Shown piece after piece: positions 26,150-38,667 of a DNA stretch of 64,000 nucleotides. A program made the translations under genes and the position numbers. The stretch's first letter is position 1. Each line of letters begins with the position of its first letter. The stretch comes from Heterocephalus glaber (Eukaryota; Chordata; Mammalia; Rodentia; Bathyergidae). The stretch is from NCBI RefSeq assembly GCF_000247695.1, contig NW_004624730.1, positions 32,236,333 to 32,300,332 on the forward strand, in the 5' to 3' direction. A model generated the notes under the pieces. The model had not been told where the DNA came from. It did no database searches and saw nothing but the letters and a program-made list of their open reading frames with translations.

Positions 26150-27677
26150 ATATTGTATGGTTGTTTTTTCCTTGGGTAGCAGTAAGAATGCCATAAAGAA
26201 AAAAAAGTAGATGAATTTGTTCTTATTATTTGGTTCTTTATAAAAATAAATAACTTAAATACTTACTGATATGGTGCTTATCAAATGAGGTTGCTGAATT
26301 ATTTCCTGGTGACATGATCAGTGTGTATAGAAGGCATAAAAGACAAGTTGTTTCTTTTCCATTCCCACCCACAAATCATAGTCTTTTATTTCATGCCTAA
26401 GCAAACTGCTCTAGCTGTTAGAACATCACTCTCTTCTCTTTAATTCATTCTTTATCACATTATTTCTATTGTGCCACTTAGCAACAAAGTACCTGCAATG
26501 CCCTGGGACCTGAAAGATAGAATTGTTTTAGGCATTCTGGATGTATAGGTAACTTTTCAATGTTATCTATCATGACTGTCATCCTCAAATTCTCCAGGCC
26601 GCCAGAATTAATTGCACAACTCCATATCATTCCAGATTCATGTGATATTACTCATAAACTCCTCTCACCTCAAATGCCTCCTTTGCTTATCTAGTCTTAG
26701 CTGTGCCTTATTCCTCCTTCTCTGGCTGATCAGATTCTCTACTCTACCACAAATTCTTCCCTCAACAGTTCAATCCAGAATGACTTTGCAACAGTGAATT
26801 TCATAGCATTATTGGTCTGTTTTCCTCTTTAGGCAATCAATCATATTCTGCATTGTGATATTTAGCAGAATGGAGAATTGTATTCATCTGAATTTCAGAA
26901 AAACTGTTCTTTTTATGATAAGAAGGCAGACCAGGAGCCTGAAAGCACATTTGTGAGAGCATTATGAGAGGGGAAAGTCAGGAGCTATATGAACAGAAGG
27001 CAGGAGGAAAAGGAAGAGAGGATGGAGGAAATTATGGTGGCAGGGGAACTTTGTAGATAGAAAGGGGAGAACTGCCATAAAAGAGAAATATCAGAGAGAT
27101 TCTAGAATATGAGAAGATTGTTAGAAAAATTTTGAGTAATGCACTGTTATCCAATTGCTTATGCAATTTTTATAAGAAATCCTACTGAAAATAGCTTTAT
27201 TTTTCAAGACTTCTAAAATAAAATTTGTAATTTTTATATTATTCTGAGGGAAGTCAAAAGAGATTTTTAAAACATATAAAGATTACTAATAAGCTATGAA
27301 GGGTTTCTTTGAATGAATATTTAAATTTTGTATGGGTTCATGATATCCTCCTTGCTTGTACACTTGAGAAGAGGAATGGTATCCTTTTTGCTACCCGATA
27401 ATATGTGATGTGCACAACAGGGCTAATCACAAGATAAATGCTTCTTCAGTGCTTCTGTGGTAAGTTCAGAAAAAATTTAGTAAAAATGGTTTTATTATTC
27501 AAATATAACAAATATTTAATGATCCAAAGAGATGGTAACAGCAGTTTTAAGTGTGCGTACATGCGTTTGTATGTGTGTGTTTCCCTGGCCTCAAAAGCTT
27601 GAGGAACATTTAAATTAAACTATCCAGACAAGTCCTTTAATTTGAGGCAAGAAATAATTAATAAGATATAATCTGAT
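26150..27677. other. Unassigned AT-rich stretch
   Basis: No supported gene. A short segment near 26570-26790 ('tcacctcaaatgcctccttt') faintly resembles an L2 LINE end but is too weak to call. Confidence 0.4.
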
Positions 27678-27780
27678 GAAGAAGAAGGAGGAGGAGGAGA
27701 AGGAGAAGGAGAAGAAGAAGAAGTGGAAGAAAGGAGGAGAAGGAGGAGAAGGAGGAGAAAAAGGAGGAAGGGGAGGAGGA
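27678..27780. repeat. Polypurine (GAA/GGA)n tract
   Basis: About 103 bp of AGAAGAAGGAGGAGG-type sequence with a single T (27724). It is a purine mirror-repeat tract capable in principle of triplex formation. It explains the Ser/Phe/Pro-rich frame on the other strand. Confidence 0.95.
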
Positions 27781-28229
27781 GTGGAGCAGAAAGGGAAGTA
27801 GTTCATGGCTGACATCAATGCTCTTCTATGTTACTTATGACATTTTTACTTCAGTTCTCTTATTTAATACCAATGCTGTGAGTCTATTCTGAGTACATTG
27901 TGTCTAGGATGAAAGAATATTCCCCCAAATGCAACTAGAGCATCAAGATACATTTTTATTCCTAAAAGCCAGACAGTAGAATACAATGGATATTTTTATG
28001 GTGGATAATTTTATGTGCAAAAAATTAAAATCATTCCATCTTCTCTATACTGAAACATGGTCTGGGAGTCTGAGGAATAGAAAGAAGTGGAAGCCAACAG
28101 AATCTTATTTCTGGGTTTACCCTGACTCACAGAGTATATTTAGACTAATCTCTAAATAACTCTCTGTCTTGGCTTCACTGGGACATGGATTTATCCATTC
28201 ATTCATGCATGTAATGGTAGTGAGTAACC
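27781..28229. other. Unassigned stretch
   Basis: Nothing recognisable. Confidence 0.4.
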
Positions 28230-28830
28230 ATAAGGTACCTACATATAAAGATGAAAAAGCATAGTTTCTAGATATTCAGAGTCTGGAAAGAGAATCAGAT
28301 ATGTAAACAAGACATAGCAATTCTGTGACAAGGAATATCACACATGTTCTCAAGGTAGGATGCTGTAACAAAGCAGTGTGCAGGAATGGTTTAGAGAGGA
28401 AGGGGTACTTGGGTAAGTCTCCAAGAGTAGGTAAAACTTGACAAGAGAAGTTGGGAGAAGAGCATTCTAAGTAGAGGAAATACAATGTGTATGAAAGAAA
28501 ATTTGGAGAGGAGGGGTTTACTATAAGTATTTCAGTATGAAAGCATAGAGTAGGTGCTTTGGAGGATGATATTGGAGAGAGAAAACAAGGGCAAATATTA
28601 GAGGACATGCTCTGGAAAGAGCTTATTTGGATGGTTGGATTAAGATAATAATATTCCTGTTTCTGTTTTTCAAGAAAACAACTGGTGACCATGTGACAAA
28701 TACATTGCAAAACACAGAGACTAATGTGAGGCAAACCACTCAAAGAGTGATTGCAGTGATCCAGGCAGATGATGAGAACCTGCACTAAAGCAACAGGAAT
28801 GAAGAAGCTGGGACAGATGTTAACAGGTTA
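28230..28830 (+). repeat. Probable ancient interspersed repeat (family uncertain)
   Basis: It has elements typical of a widespread old mammalian repeat: 'gaagagcattctaagtagag', 'gattgcagtgatccaggcag' and 'gatgatgagaacctgcacta'. The antisense 169-codon frame at 28785-28276 lies wholly inside it and has no domain I recognise. Confidence 0.45.
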
Positions 28831-29527
28831 GGAGTGAGTAGGAGGTCTACAGAACTATTGGAAATGGGAAGAATGAAGGAAAAGGATAAATGTGGAATGC
28901 TCCCAGATTTCTTGCTCAATTGACAGGTAACTTGTACTTCTTAAAAATTTGGAGGATTACATATACATATAGCTTCAAGAAAAACACTCCTTGAACTTTC
29001 ACAGTGGCATTAACAGCTGTGTAATGCTTTTTAAAATTGTTTTTAAAGCAGTGTTATTTTTGTTGCTATACTAAAATGAGCATTCAGCACTATTTGTCTA
29101 TAAACTTTCTAACATTGGCAAAGCCTTTCCAGATTCCACATAGATTTACCATATGAAATGGAGTGTGGTGGCTATTTAAATTTTTCATATTTTATCAATA
29201 ACATTTAACAAAATATTCTAAAAAAACTATAAAGTACTGTGCTTTCATCCAATATAGAAAGAAAGAAATGGAGGGAAGGAGTGAATATAGAGACAGGGAG
29301 AGAAATAAAAACAATTCCTTGAACCAATATGTAAAATTGGAATTAGGGTGTTATATTATAATATAAAACTATGTTGTCTGGGAAGTTTCCTATTTCTTTA
29401 CCTTCTAAGTAAAAGTTACGACTTTTTTCTTTGAACATCTGTCAATAATCAAAGTGACTTGATTGCCCTGAATCTGTCAATTTTGAATTAATTGTAAAAA
29501 GACATGAAATATTTCCCTTCTTTTATA
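28831..29527. other. Unassigned stretch
   Basis: Nothing recognisable. Confidence 0.4.
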
Positions 29528-29726
29528 CAGTTCACCCTCAAGTTACAGCCAGCTTGACATATGAACAACTTGGGTTAATTAGGTTAATGGAAAATTCATC
29601 TGCCTCTTGTTATCTACAGCATGTACCCAGGTAAACATCCAGATCTCAGCTGTATTGACTTACAACCAATCTGAGTTACAACCAGCCCTTGGGAACTGAT
29701 CTAGTTTGTAAGTCAAAGATCCACTG
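29528..29726 (+). mobile_element. Possible mariner/Tigger-like miniature DNA element
   Basis: Starts CAGTTCACCCTCAAGTTAC and ends GTAAGTCAAAGATCCACTG, imperfect terminal inverted repeats sharing CAGT and TTAC. It is preceded by TA, but the right flank is TT, not TA. The interior repeats 'gagttacaaccagcccttgg'-type blocks. About 199 bp, non-coding. Confidence 0.4.
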
Positions 29727-30473
29727 TTTGTCTAGAAGAAAGCAAGCAAATCCTAGATAATTAAACCTACAACATGGTGACTGAATGCTCTAAAGGGCAA
29801 CATATTTATATCCACTGTGCACTACATAGACAAGCCTTAAAAATATCCTTAGAAAGAGCTGTGTTTTTAGGAAAAAATAAAGCTAAAAATGCATATTTTA
29901 TTTAAGAACTGCCAGACAAAATATTCCTGTATTTTACAGTTCAATATTCTTTAAAAATTAATTTCCTATTCCTGTATCATTACATCAGCTCATGAATGCA
30001 ATCAAGCTTCCATTATTTAAGACCTCATTAGCAAATTCTATTAGTCTTGTTCTTTTTTGTTTACCTGCTCTATCTCACCCCTCATGAACATCACTACAGT
30101 TGATGAGAAAGGAGCAAAATATGAATTTAAGCATTAATCAATCTGATCTACAGTTTTAATAGTCCTGGCAAAACATTTGGCAGGGAGGACTTTGAAACCA
30201 ATGACTGAGAGAAGAAGAAGAAATGAAAAAGCAAAACCAGCACACCCGCTTTCAATACAAATTTTACCATTTGTCGACTAAACATCATCAGCATAAATAC
30301 ACAAGCATTGTTGGCTTTAGGGCTAGTATGAAGAGAAAAGCATATTTTTAGTATAGGACTTTCTATTCAGTAGAAGTTACTGACCTTTAAGTTTTCTGTC
30401 CTTTAACAGGTTATACAAGTATAAATTCATTCTAATAATTATATAGTGATTAAGTAGTGTAATTATATTTATT
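29727..30473. other. Unassigned stretch before the SRRM1 retrocopy
   Basis: Nothing recognisable. This is the presumed pre-insertion flank. Confidence 0.4.
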
Positions 30474-30670
30474 ACCTAGTAAGAGGGAGCGATCTCTGAG
30501 CGAGGCAGCAAGATGGAAGCGGGATTCCTCTGCGGAACGAGTGCAGAACAGGATAATCGGTTCAGCAACAAACAGGTGAAACTACTGAAGCAGCTGAAAT
30601 TTGCAGAATGCCTAGAAAAAAAGGTGGACATGAGCAAAATAAATTTGGAGGCTATAAAGCCTTGGATAAC

Positions 30671-31419
30671 TGGCGCAGGCCATGGTCACAATCTCGCTGC
30701 TTGACACAGCTCCAGTGAAACCGAGACTATGGCTGAAACCACGACTCCGTCTTTTGCTTTCGCTTTCCGCGGTGGTGATTACCTCGGTGCTGTACTCCCC
30801 GAAAAATCACCGAAAGGATAAAAGTCATTACTTCGGAAATGGTTACTAGGCCGGGATTCCAGGAAGAAATTGTAAATCCATTTACAGAAAAGCCCCTCAC
30901 TCATACCTCCATGAGTAGTGGGGACGTGACATCCACATGCCCTGACTGTACAAAGGAAAATTGGGACATCAACAAATTCATGACGCAGGCGCCCCACTGT
31001 CTGGCACCTGGTCACCCTTGGCCAACACCTGCAGGGCACACAACAATGAGATCTGACAAAACTTGGCCTAATGAGGTAGCCTGACCTTTCTAAAATGTTT
31101 CTTGTTCCTCAAATGTAAATCTGATAAGTTAGCAAGGGTTCACGTAGCACCCAGAGGAGTATTTAGAACTGGGTGGTCTAAAACAGTTTTTTAGATGATA
31201 TCAGCTTTTCTTTAACTCTGTATGAAAACACACTGTGTATGGACCCACGTGCTTACCAAAGCCTTGTGTAATCAAAACATATATAAGTAAAGTGATTTCA
31301 GTATAACTCAGACAGACAAGCTGAGCTGCCGACCCTCCACTCAGTGTCTGTCTCATTCTCTCGTTGCCGACTCCACACCTCCTCTCAGGACCTGAACCCG
31401 CTGAAGCTGGACTCCGGCA
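30671..31419 (+). mobile_element. Solo LTR (class II-like, family not identified) inside the SRRM1 retrocopy
   Basis: The 749-bp block starts TGGCGCAG and ends CTCCGGCA (TG...CA). It is flanked by a perfect 6-bp duplication GATAAC at 30665-30670 and 31420-31425, and SRRM1 reading resumes in frame after it. TATATAAG at 31280-31287 is a plausible promoter TATA box. No clear AATAAA follows; AGTAAA at 31286 is a weak alternative. A 6-bp duplication is typical of ERV2/ERVK-type integrases, so class II is inferred. No internal viral sequence remains, as expected after LTR-LTR recombination. Several CpGs survive (for example TTTCCGCGG near 30766), so it looks younger than its host pseudogene. Confidence 0.93.
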
Positions 31420-32534
31420 GATAACAAAACGAGTAACAGAAATCCTTGGATTTGAAGATGATGTTGTGATTGAGTTTATATTCAACCAGCTGGAAGTGAA
31501 GAATCCAGATTCCAAAATGATGCAAATCAACCTGACTGGGTTTTTGAATGGGAAAAATGCTAGAGAATTTATGGGAGAACTGTGGCCCCTGCTGTTAAGT
31601 GCACAAGAAAACATTGCTGGAATCCCTTCTGCTTTCTTAGAACTGAAGAAAGAAGAAATAAAAGAGACAGATTGAACAAGAAAAATTGGCATCGATGAAA
31701 AAGCAAGATGAAGACAAAGATAAAAGGGATAAAGAAGAAAAAGAAAGCAGCAGAGAAAAAAGGGAGAGGTCTCAAAGCCCAAGAAGACGCAAATCCAGAT
31801 CTCCTTCCCCTTGAAGACAATCTTCCCCTGTCAGGGGAGAGAGAAAGCTCAGTCATTCTCGATCTCTCCATCACAGAACCAAGAGTCGGAGTCCTTCCCC
31901 TGCTCCAGAAAAGAAAGAAAAAGCTCCAGAACTCCCTGAACCTTCAGTGAAAGTAAAAGAACCTTCAGTACAAGAGGCCACATCTACTGGTGACATCCTA
32001 AAAGTTCCCAAGCCTGAACCCATGCCAGAACCTAAAGAACCTTCTCTAGAAAAAATTCCAAAAAAGACCCGGCCAAGATCTCGGTCACGTTCCAAATCAA
32101 GGTCCTGGACCCGTTCTCGCTCTCCTTCTCATCCTCAACCAAGACGGGGCCATAGGTCCCGATCGAGATCATATTCACCTAGAAGGCGGCCAAGCCCGAG
32201 AAGGAGACCATCTCCTCGAAGAAGAACTCCACCAAGACGAATGCCTCCTCCTCCAAGGCATAGAAGGAGTAGATCTCCAGTAAGACGAAGAAGGCGTTCA
32301 TCAGCATCCTTGTCTGGGAGTAGCTCATCATCATCTTCATCTCGTTCCTGGTCACCACCAAAGAAACCTCCTAAGAGGACATCCAGCCCCCCTTGAAAAA
32401 CTCGTAGGTTATCTCCATCAGCGAGTCCTCCAAGATGAAGGCACAGGCCATCGCCTCCAGCTACTCCACCACCAAAAACTCGTCATTCTCCAACACCCCA
32501 GCAGTCAAACTGTACAAGAAAAAGTCGTGTTTCT

Positions 32535-33860
32535 GTGTCTCCAGGGAGAACTTCAGTGACAAAACATAAAGGTACTGAGAAAAGAGAATCACCATCACCA
32601 GCAACAAAGCCTAGAAAAGTACAGTTATCTGAATCTGAAGAAGATAAAGGCGGCAAAATGGCTGCAGCCGACTCTGTGCAGCAGAGGTGCCAGTACAGAA
32701 GACAGAACCAGCAGTCTTCATCTGACTCTGGCTCCTCCTCTTCCTCTGAAGATGAGCGACCCAAGCGACCCCATGTGAAAAATGGCGAGGTCAGGAGGCT
32801 GCGGAGACATTCCCCTTCCCGGAGTGCATCTCCGTCACCACGAAAGCGCCAAAAAGAGATTTCCCCTTGGATGCAGATGGGAAAGCGATGGCAATCGCCA
32901 GTGATTAAAAGTAGTAGACGGAGGAGAAGTCCCTCCCCTCCACCCACCAGAAGACACCGACCTCCTTCTCCGGCTCCTCCTCCTCCGGGTGCAGATCTCC
33001 TACACCACCACCTCCACGAAGGACTCCCTCTCCTCCCCCCCTCGTCGGCGCTCACCTTACCCGAGAAGATACTCTCGTCCCATACAGAGGAGGTACTCTC
33101 CTTCTCCACTTCCAAAGGGAAGAATGGCTTCGACCCCCCCCCCCCCCCCGCAAGAGAAGGGCATCACCATCCCCACCACCAAAACGCCGGGTCTCCCCCT
33201 CTCCACCTCCCAAACAAAGAAGCTCCCCAGTTGCAAAGAGACGCTCACCTTCTCTCATCAAAGCATAGGAAAGGGTCTTCCCCGAGCCGTGCTACTAGGG
33301 AGACCTGGTCACCACAACCAACCAAAGGGCATTCTCCCTCACTGCGGGCTCGAGCTCCTCAGACCTCAAGTCCTCCACCTGTTCGAAGAGGAACATCGGC
33401 ATCACCCCAAAGAAGGCAGTCCCCATTTCCAAGTACCAGGCCCATTAGAAGAGTCTCCAGAACTCCGGAACCTAAAAAGACAAAAAAGGCTGCCTCACCA
33501 AGTCCACAGTCTGTAAGAAGGGTTTCCTCCTCTCCATCTGTCTCTGGATCTCCTGAGCCAGCAGCTAAAAAGCCCCCCGCACCTCCATTCCCTGTCCAGT
33601 CTCAGTCACCCTCTACAATCTGGTCATCAGCGGTGCCAGTCAAAAAGGCTAAAAGCCCAACGCCAAGCCCATCACCAGCCAGGAATTCAGATCACGAAAG
33701 AGGTGGGAAGAAAAAGAAGAAAAAGAAGGACAAGAAACACAAAAAGGAGAAGAAACACAAGAAGCACAAAAAACACAAGAAGGAAAAGGCTGCTGCTGCT
33801 GCAGCTGCGGCTCCTATAACCCCTGCAGCCATTGCTGCTGCCACAACCACATCAGCGTAG
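32535..33860 (+). pseudogene. Surviving 441-codon open frame within the SRRM1 retrocopy
   Basis: An open frame from an internal Met (MSPGRTSVTKHKGTEKRESP) to the TAG at 33858-33860. It begins and ends in the ancestral SRRM1 frame (RRVSRTPEPKK and KKKKKKKDKKHKKEKKHKK visible near the end). Between about 32990 and 33260 compensating frameshifts put it in another frame, which includes a Pro run from a C16 tract at 33134-33149. Openness reflects low-complexity, stop-poor codon usage rather than demonstrated selection. I do not regard it as a gene. Confidence 0.8.
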
Positions 33861-34998
33861 GAAGAAGCCGAGGCAGCCGAAGAGCTGAAGAAGGAGACTG
33901 AAAGTGAAGCTGAAGATAACCTTGATGACTTAGAGAAGCACCTGTGGGAAGAGGCTCTGAGATCCATGCAGAAGGCTCAAGTGTCCCCACAGTCCTAGGT
34001 GGAAATGTTTGTTAGGATGAAAATTTTACTTGGTTTGTACTCAATTCAATTTCAAAATTGCTAAAATGTGTTTGAGCTTTAGACTATAGCATTTATTGTA
34101 ATAATTGCTAGGTTGAGGTTCACCATGTAAAAAGGGGGGGGGGTCATGGATTTACATTGCAAAAGGTGTCCATAGTGTATTAGTGACATTCTTTCATGAC
34201 AGCTGACATAAATTCATTTAGAGTAAAATATTTTAAGCCAAAAAAAAAAAAATCTCTTTTTTAAAAAAAGGGGTTTAAGTATTGTTGGCATTCTTACTGT
34301 TTCTTTAAATGCCCCTGGCTATTCCTAGGGGGGCTTCCCCCCCTCATATTTCCCCCTTTTCTTTTATCTTTACTTTTTTTTAATCATTTGAGTCTTCACA
34401 CCCATTTAAATTGTGCTTCCAACCTTGTATGGTTTGTAAGCTTGTCCAGAAATAAGACCACTGTTGAAGTACCACAAAAGTATAAATGAATATTCTAATA
34501 CTGCAATCTTTCCTGCTGCCTGTGGAATTGCTGCTGAAATAAATCAAGATTCGAGCTCTAGGATGAGACAGAAAAATGAAAGCATGTTTTCCAGGACACT
34601 AGGTTTATATGGATGTGTAACAAGTTGATTCAGAACACTGGAATTTGATTCCATCCTGTTCTGGTCCTGTCCCCCACCCCCACTCCCCCAGCAGCCCCCT
34701 GCCTTCCCCCCTCACCCCTTGTAAAGACAGTTAACTCCTCCCAGGAAGGATCCTTCAGCTACATGAAATTTTTGTTTTCTAAAATGTCATGGCTCCATTC
34801 ATATTTTTGTCTTATTTTTCCAATTCCAATATATAATGTTCAGAGCTCTTGTATTGGAAGCTGGAAGGGCCTGGACTTTGAAATAGTGTCTTGGTTTCAC
34901 TGTTTTTGTTTTTTCGTTTTTTGTTTTTAAACTAAAGCTATATGAAATTTGTGGATTAAACAATAAATTTCTAAATTAAAAAAAATAAAACCTAGTAA

Positions 34999-36959
34999 AT
35001 CATTCAATTAGCATTATTTATTTTCTATTCTATTCAGTTCTTTTCAACATTATTACTTTTTTAGGCTATTTTCTTTACTTCTTTTAAATAATGTAAAGGA
35101 CAATATTTTTGAAAGTTTCCCTTAGTTCCAATTAAGGTACAATTTTATGTCAGGAATGTAATAAAATGCTACTTAATATTGTGAGCAATGGAGGTAGATT
35201 ATGCTGGTAGGATATTTTCCAATTGTAATTAATCTAGACATACATTTTTGGTGGGATTAATTGAATACAAATATATTGAGATTTAAAAGTTTCTATAGCA
35301 ATGTATTATATATATTTTATTAGATAGTAACAGCAAAAGTAACAATTTATCATTTATTTTTTCAATGCATACAAAATAATTTTTCCTTTTATTATCTTAT
35401 GGCAGAGACTCCTTTGAACCTCTTTTTAGAAGTAAAATTTCCTTGAAGATTTTAAAGTATATTATAGTTTACTATGAATATGAATTAGTATGTGATTAAT
35501 ATATGCATATTATTTAAAACTGGATTTTTTTCAATTCTATAATAAAAATCAATTACAATTATATTTAACTAAGTGACTTTATTAGTAAATGAAAGATAAG
35601 GAGCATGTGGTACCAGCTAATTCAATATTATCAAGTGAAGAAAAGGGTGATAAAAGATAATAGCTTTTCTCAGAAAAGATTAATGAGAAAATGAAGTTGC
35701 CTTGACAAAAGGACCTGAGCTTTCTCACACCTTTTCAAAGCTATGTATTTAATCATTTTTATCTAAGTTTATGTAATTTATAAAAAGAAACTAATTAAAT
35801 TAGCTATATAAAATAACATTATTAATGCCTCAGTGTCATTTCATATAATTGAAATTGAATGAATATGTATGTGATATAATCATTGCTTTCAAAAGTTCAA
35901 GCACTGTAATGATAAAACTGAATTTAGACTTGAAATCTAGCAAACTAATTCAAAGACCATTTGCAAGAAAACTTGGAAGAAAAATGTGATTTTTTTCTTA
36001 TATGAGTTGGATATAAGAAAATAACATTCAATTCCAGCAAGAATATTCCACCTTTACAACAGGGCTTCAGTGGAAACCAAACTGTCTTGAAAAGTGTTCG
36101 ACCAGGTGACAAAAAGACAGAGAAGTATGCCCTTGGTGAAGTCACTTTTGTTGGTTGTTGCCATGCCTTTAGTTTCTGCATTGTGAAATGAACGATTACA
36201 TGAAATGATCTTAAATTATTTCCACTTACAATATTTTTAATTTTTATCACAATATTTATTGTTAATAGGAGCACCACAAACCATGGATAGAATTTCTAAA
36301 AATGAATAAATAAACAAAAGCAGGCCTCTTCTATTTAATGCTTTACTGAAGACAAGGGAAAGACAGCAAAAAGTTCCTCTCACTTGCAGGCACTCAGGGC
36401 ATGGGCCCGCCACACAGCAGATATTGTAAAGAGTATTTGCTATGTATAATGCAGATGGGACCACGTAATTGACTCTGAAGAAGCAAAGTGTCCCAAGGAG
36501 CCAGAGAGGAGATCATGTACAATTTTTCCTAATTTTATAAGTGAAGGAGGTAAATACTCACCAACAGATAGATGAGAGATGCTAATCTGCAGGAAGTGGG
36601 TTACAAACAGAAAATAAAATTACCATGGAAGGTTAAGTTTTTTTCTCAAGTATTTTATCACTAACCTGTAAGGACTTCTTTATGATATGGAAGTTGGAAC
36701 AGAAGCAAAATGGGGCTGTTCTTAGCATGTGAGATCTGAATCAACCAAACAGAAAGAAGTCCTTACTGTCATGCTCTTACCTCAAATAAGGAAGAATAAG
36801 GTCCAACTTAAGGTCCTGGTCTTGCCCCTGACAACCCCCACCACCATCACCTCCACTGTAGCCACAACCACAGCCACAGCTACAGATTACTGCACAGGAA
36901 ACAGCAACTAATAAGAAGGAACATAACGTTAGAAGAATAATACAAGCGTACACTATTGA
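34999..36959. other. Unassigned, very AT-rich stretch
   Basis: About 2 kb downstream of the SRRM1 retrocopy with no recognisable gene or repeat. Frames at 35945-36277 and 36237-36464 on the minus strand show no domain. Confidence 0.45.
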
Positions 36960-37454
36960 GAAAAATTACTGGCTTAGTTTGATCTCTCCTTCAATAGGAT
37001 TGGAACAAGAGATGCGGAAGAGCAAGTTTGTACTGGCTCCCAAGAGCCAGTTGGTATTTTTAAGAATTGTGAAAGCCGGTTTTTGTCAAGTGAATAGCTT
37101 GAATTCAGTCATTATGGAATTGAAAAGTACAATAAGTAAAATGAAATATTTGCTAAAGGGGCTTAAGAGTAGTTTTCAGCAGACAGAAAAAAGAACCATC
37201 AATTTTGAAGACAGATGAAAGTGATTAGAAACATCGCAAAAACAGAAATCAAAAAGATTAAAAAAAAATAAGAAGAAAGCCTTAGAGAAATCTGAGCCAT
37301 CCATACCAAAGGAGAAGAGAGAAAGCAAAGGACAAAAAGAATAATGGAAGAGATAATGCCATTTACTGCAGCATTAAAAATTAAGTATTCAGGGATAAAT
37401 TTAAGGAAAGAAATGCACAGCTTGTATACTACAACTTTCAAAATACTGTTATTT

Positions 37455-37840
37455 TAGTGCTTTCCTTTCTCTAGGACAAAATCCCCAACACTCATAATTT
37501 CAAGGAGTAGAGATTTATCTTGGTTCATGGTTTTTCGAGGATTCAGTCCAAGATAGGTTGGCTCCTATGCAAAAATGGCATGGGAGAATTGGATGACAAA
37601 GGAAGGGCTCACTCCATGACAGCCAGGAAGCAGAGAGGGGGGAGGAGCCAGGACAAGAAAATACCCTTTCAGGTCATGTCCTCAATTTCCAACCAGGCCC
37701 CACCTCTAACATTACATTTGGCTACAGAATTCATCAGTGGATGAATCTACTGATGAATATAGCACCTTCATTATCCAATCACCTTTCTAACACATGAGAC
37801 TTTTAAGGGACATTTTAGATCTGAATCATAACAATTGTGG
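37455..37840 (-). mobile_element. MaLR-like LTR, antisense, nested in old L1
   Basis: The plus strand reads as an inverted rodent-type MaLR: 'gagatttatcttggttcatg', 'caggccccacctctaacatt', 'cattatccaatcacctttct'. L1 ORF2-like sequence lies on both sides. Subfamily not assigned. Confidence 0.55.
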
Positions 37841-38667
37841 GGTGAAATTAAATACCTCAATTAATAAAAACACATCCTATTTTCAGGGGCCAGCATGCCC
37901 TACTATTGTTAAAACGACAGTAGTCAGTCAAATGGATTTGCAGAAACAACATAATCCCTATCAAAATTCCAGATATCTACTTCCAGAAATTGAGAAGCTG
38001 GTCCCAAAGTTTACATTAGAAAGCAAGGGACACAGAGTAGCGAAAATAATCTAAATAGAACAGATTGGAAGAATTTACACTTCCCAATTTCAAAACTTAC
38101 TACAAAGCTAGAGTAACCAAGACAATTTGGCACTGGGATAAATATAGTATAAATGTGTAACACAATGGTATAGAATAAAGACTCCAAAAATAAACATATT
38201 TATACTCAATTGCGGTTTCCAAGGGTGCCACAACAACTGAATGAGGACAAATAGGCTTTTAAAAAAATGTTTCTGGGACATTTTAATAAATTAAGGTGAA
38301 AGGAATGAAAATAGATCTCCAACTTCAAACTATATGCAAAAATTAAATTAAAATACACCAGAGATCTAAATGTAAGAGCTAAAACTATGAAACTCTTAGA
38401 AGAAAATATAGAAGTAAATCTTTGTGACCTTGAGTTAAGCAACTGTTTCTTAGGTATGAGCCCTAAAATACAAATGACAAATAAAAATAAATAAATTAGA
38501 CTTCATTAATATTGGAAACTTTTGGCTTCAGAAGGACATTGTCAAGAATATTAGAAGACAATTTATAGAATGGGAGAAAATATTTGCAAATCACATATAT
38601 AAAAGAATAATAAGAAAAATAACCTACTTTTTAAAAAATGGTTAAAGTATTTAAAGGTGTATTTCTT

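Larger units (their letters stand above)
30474..34998 (+). pseudogene. SRRM1P: Processed retrocopy of SRRM1 (serine/arginine repetitive matrix 1), interrupted by a solo LTR
   Basis: SRRM1 (SRm160) is a nuclear splicing coactivator with an N-terminal PWI domain and long RS-rich repeats. Here an intronless copy spans the 5' UTR, ATG at 30513, the PWI domain (KRVTEILGFEDDVVIEF visible after the LTR), SR repeats, the natural stop region (PQS then TAG at 33996-33998), a roughly 0.97-kb 3' UTR, AATAAA at 34962-34967 and an A-rich tail. ACCTAGTAA at 30474-30482 and 34990-34998 is its target duplication. Disabling lesions: the LTR at 30671-31419; a 2-base deletion near 31664 giving an early stop; CGA-to-TGA stops at 31812, 32394 and 32436; frameshifts near 33.0 kb; a CAG-to-TAG stop at 33858. 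Most stops are CpG decay. No introns and no own promoter, so this is a dead copy of a gene located elsewhere. Confidence 0.97.

Noticed and set aside
26012..26194. Frame containing the N gap
   Set aside because: Half of it is undetermined bases.
28276..28785. 169-codon minus-strand frame
   Set aside because: Lies inside a probable old interspersed repeat, with no domain, no splice context and no recognisable family.
31201..31782. 193-codon minus-strand frame across the LTR/SRRM1 boundary
   Set aside because: It is antisense to recognisable SRRM1 and to the solo LTR, and crosses their junction, so it is a chance frame.
32483..33115. 210-codon minus-strand frame
   Set aside because: Antisense of the SR-rich SRRM1 region; low-complexity codons give few stops on either strand.
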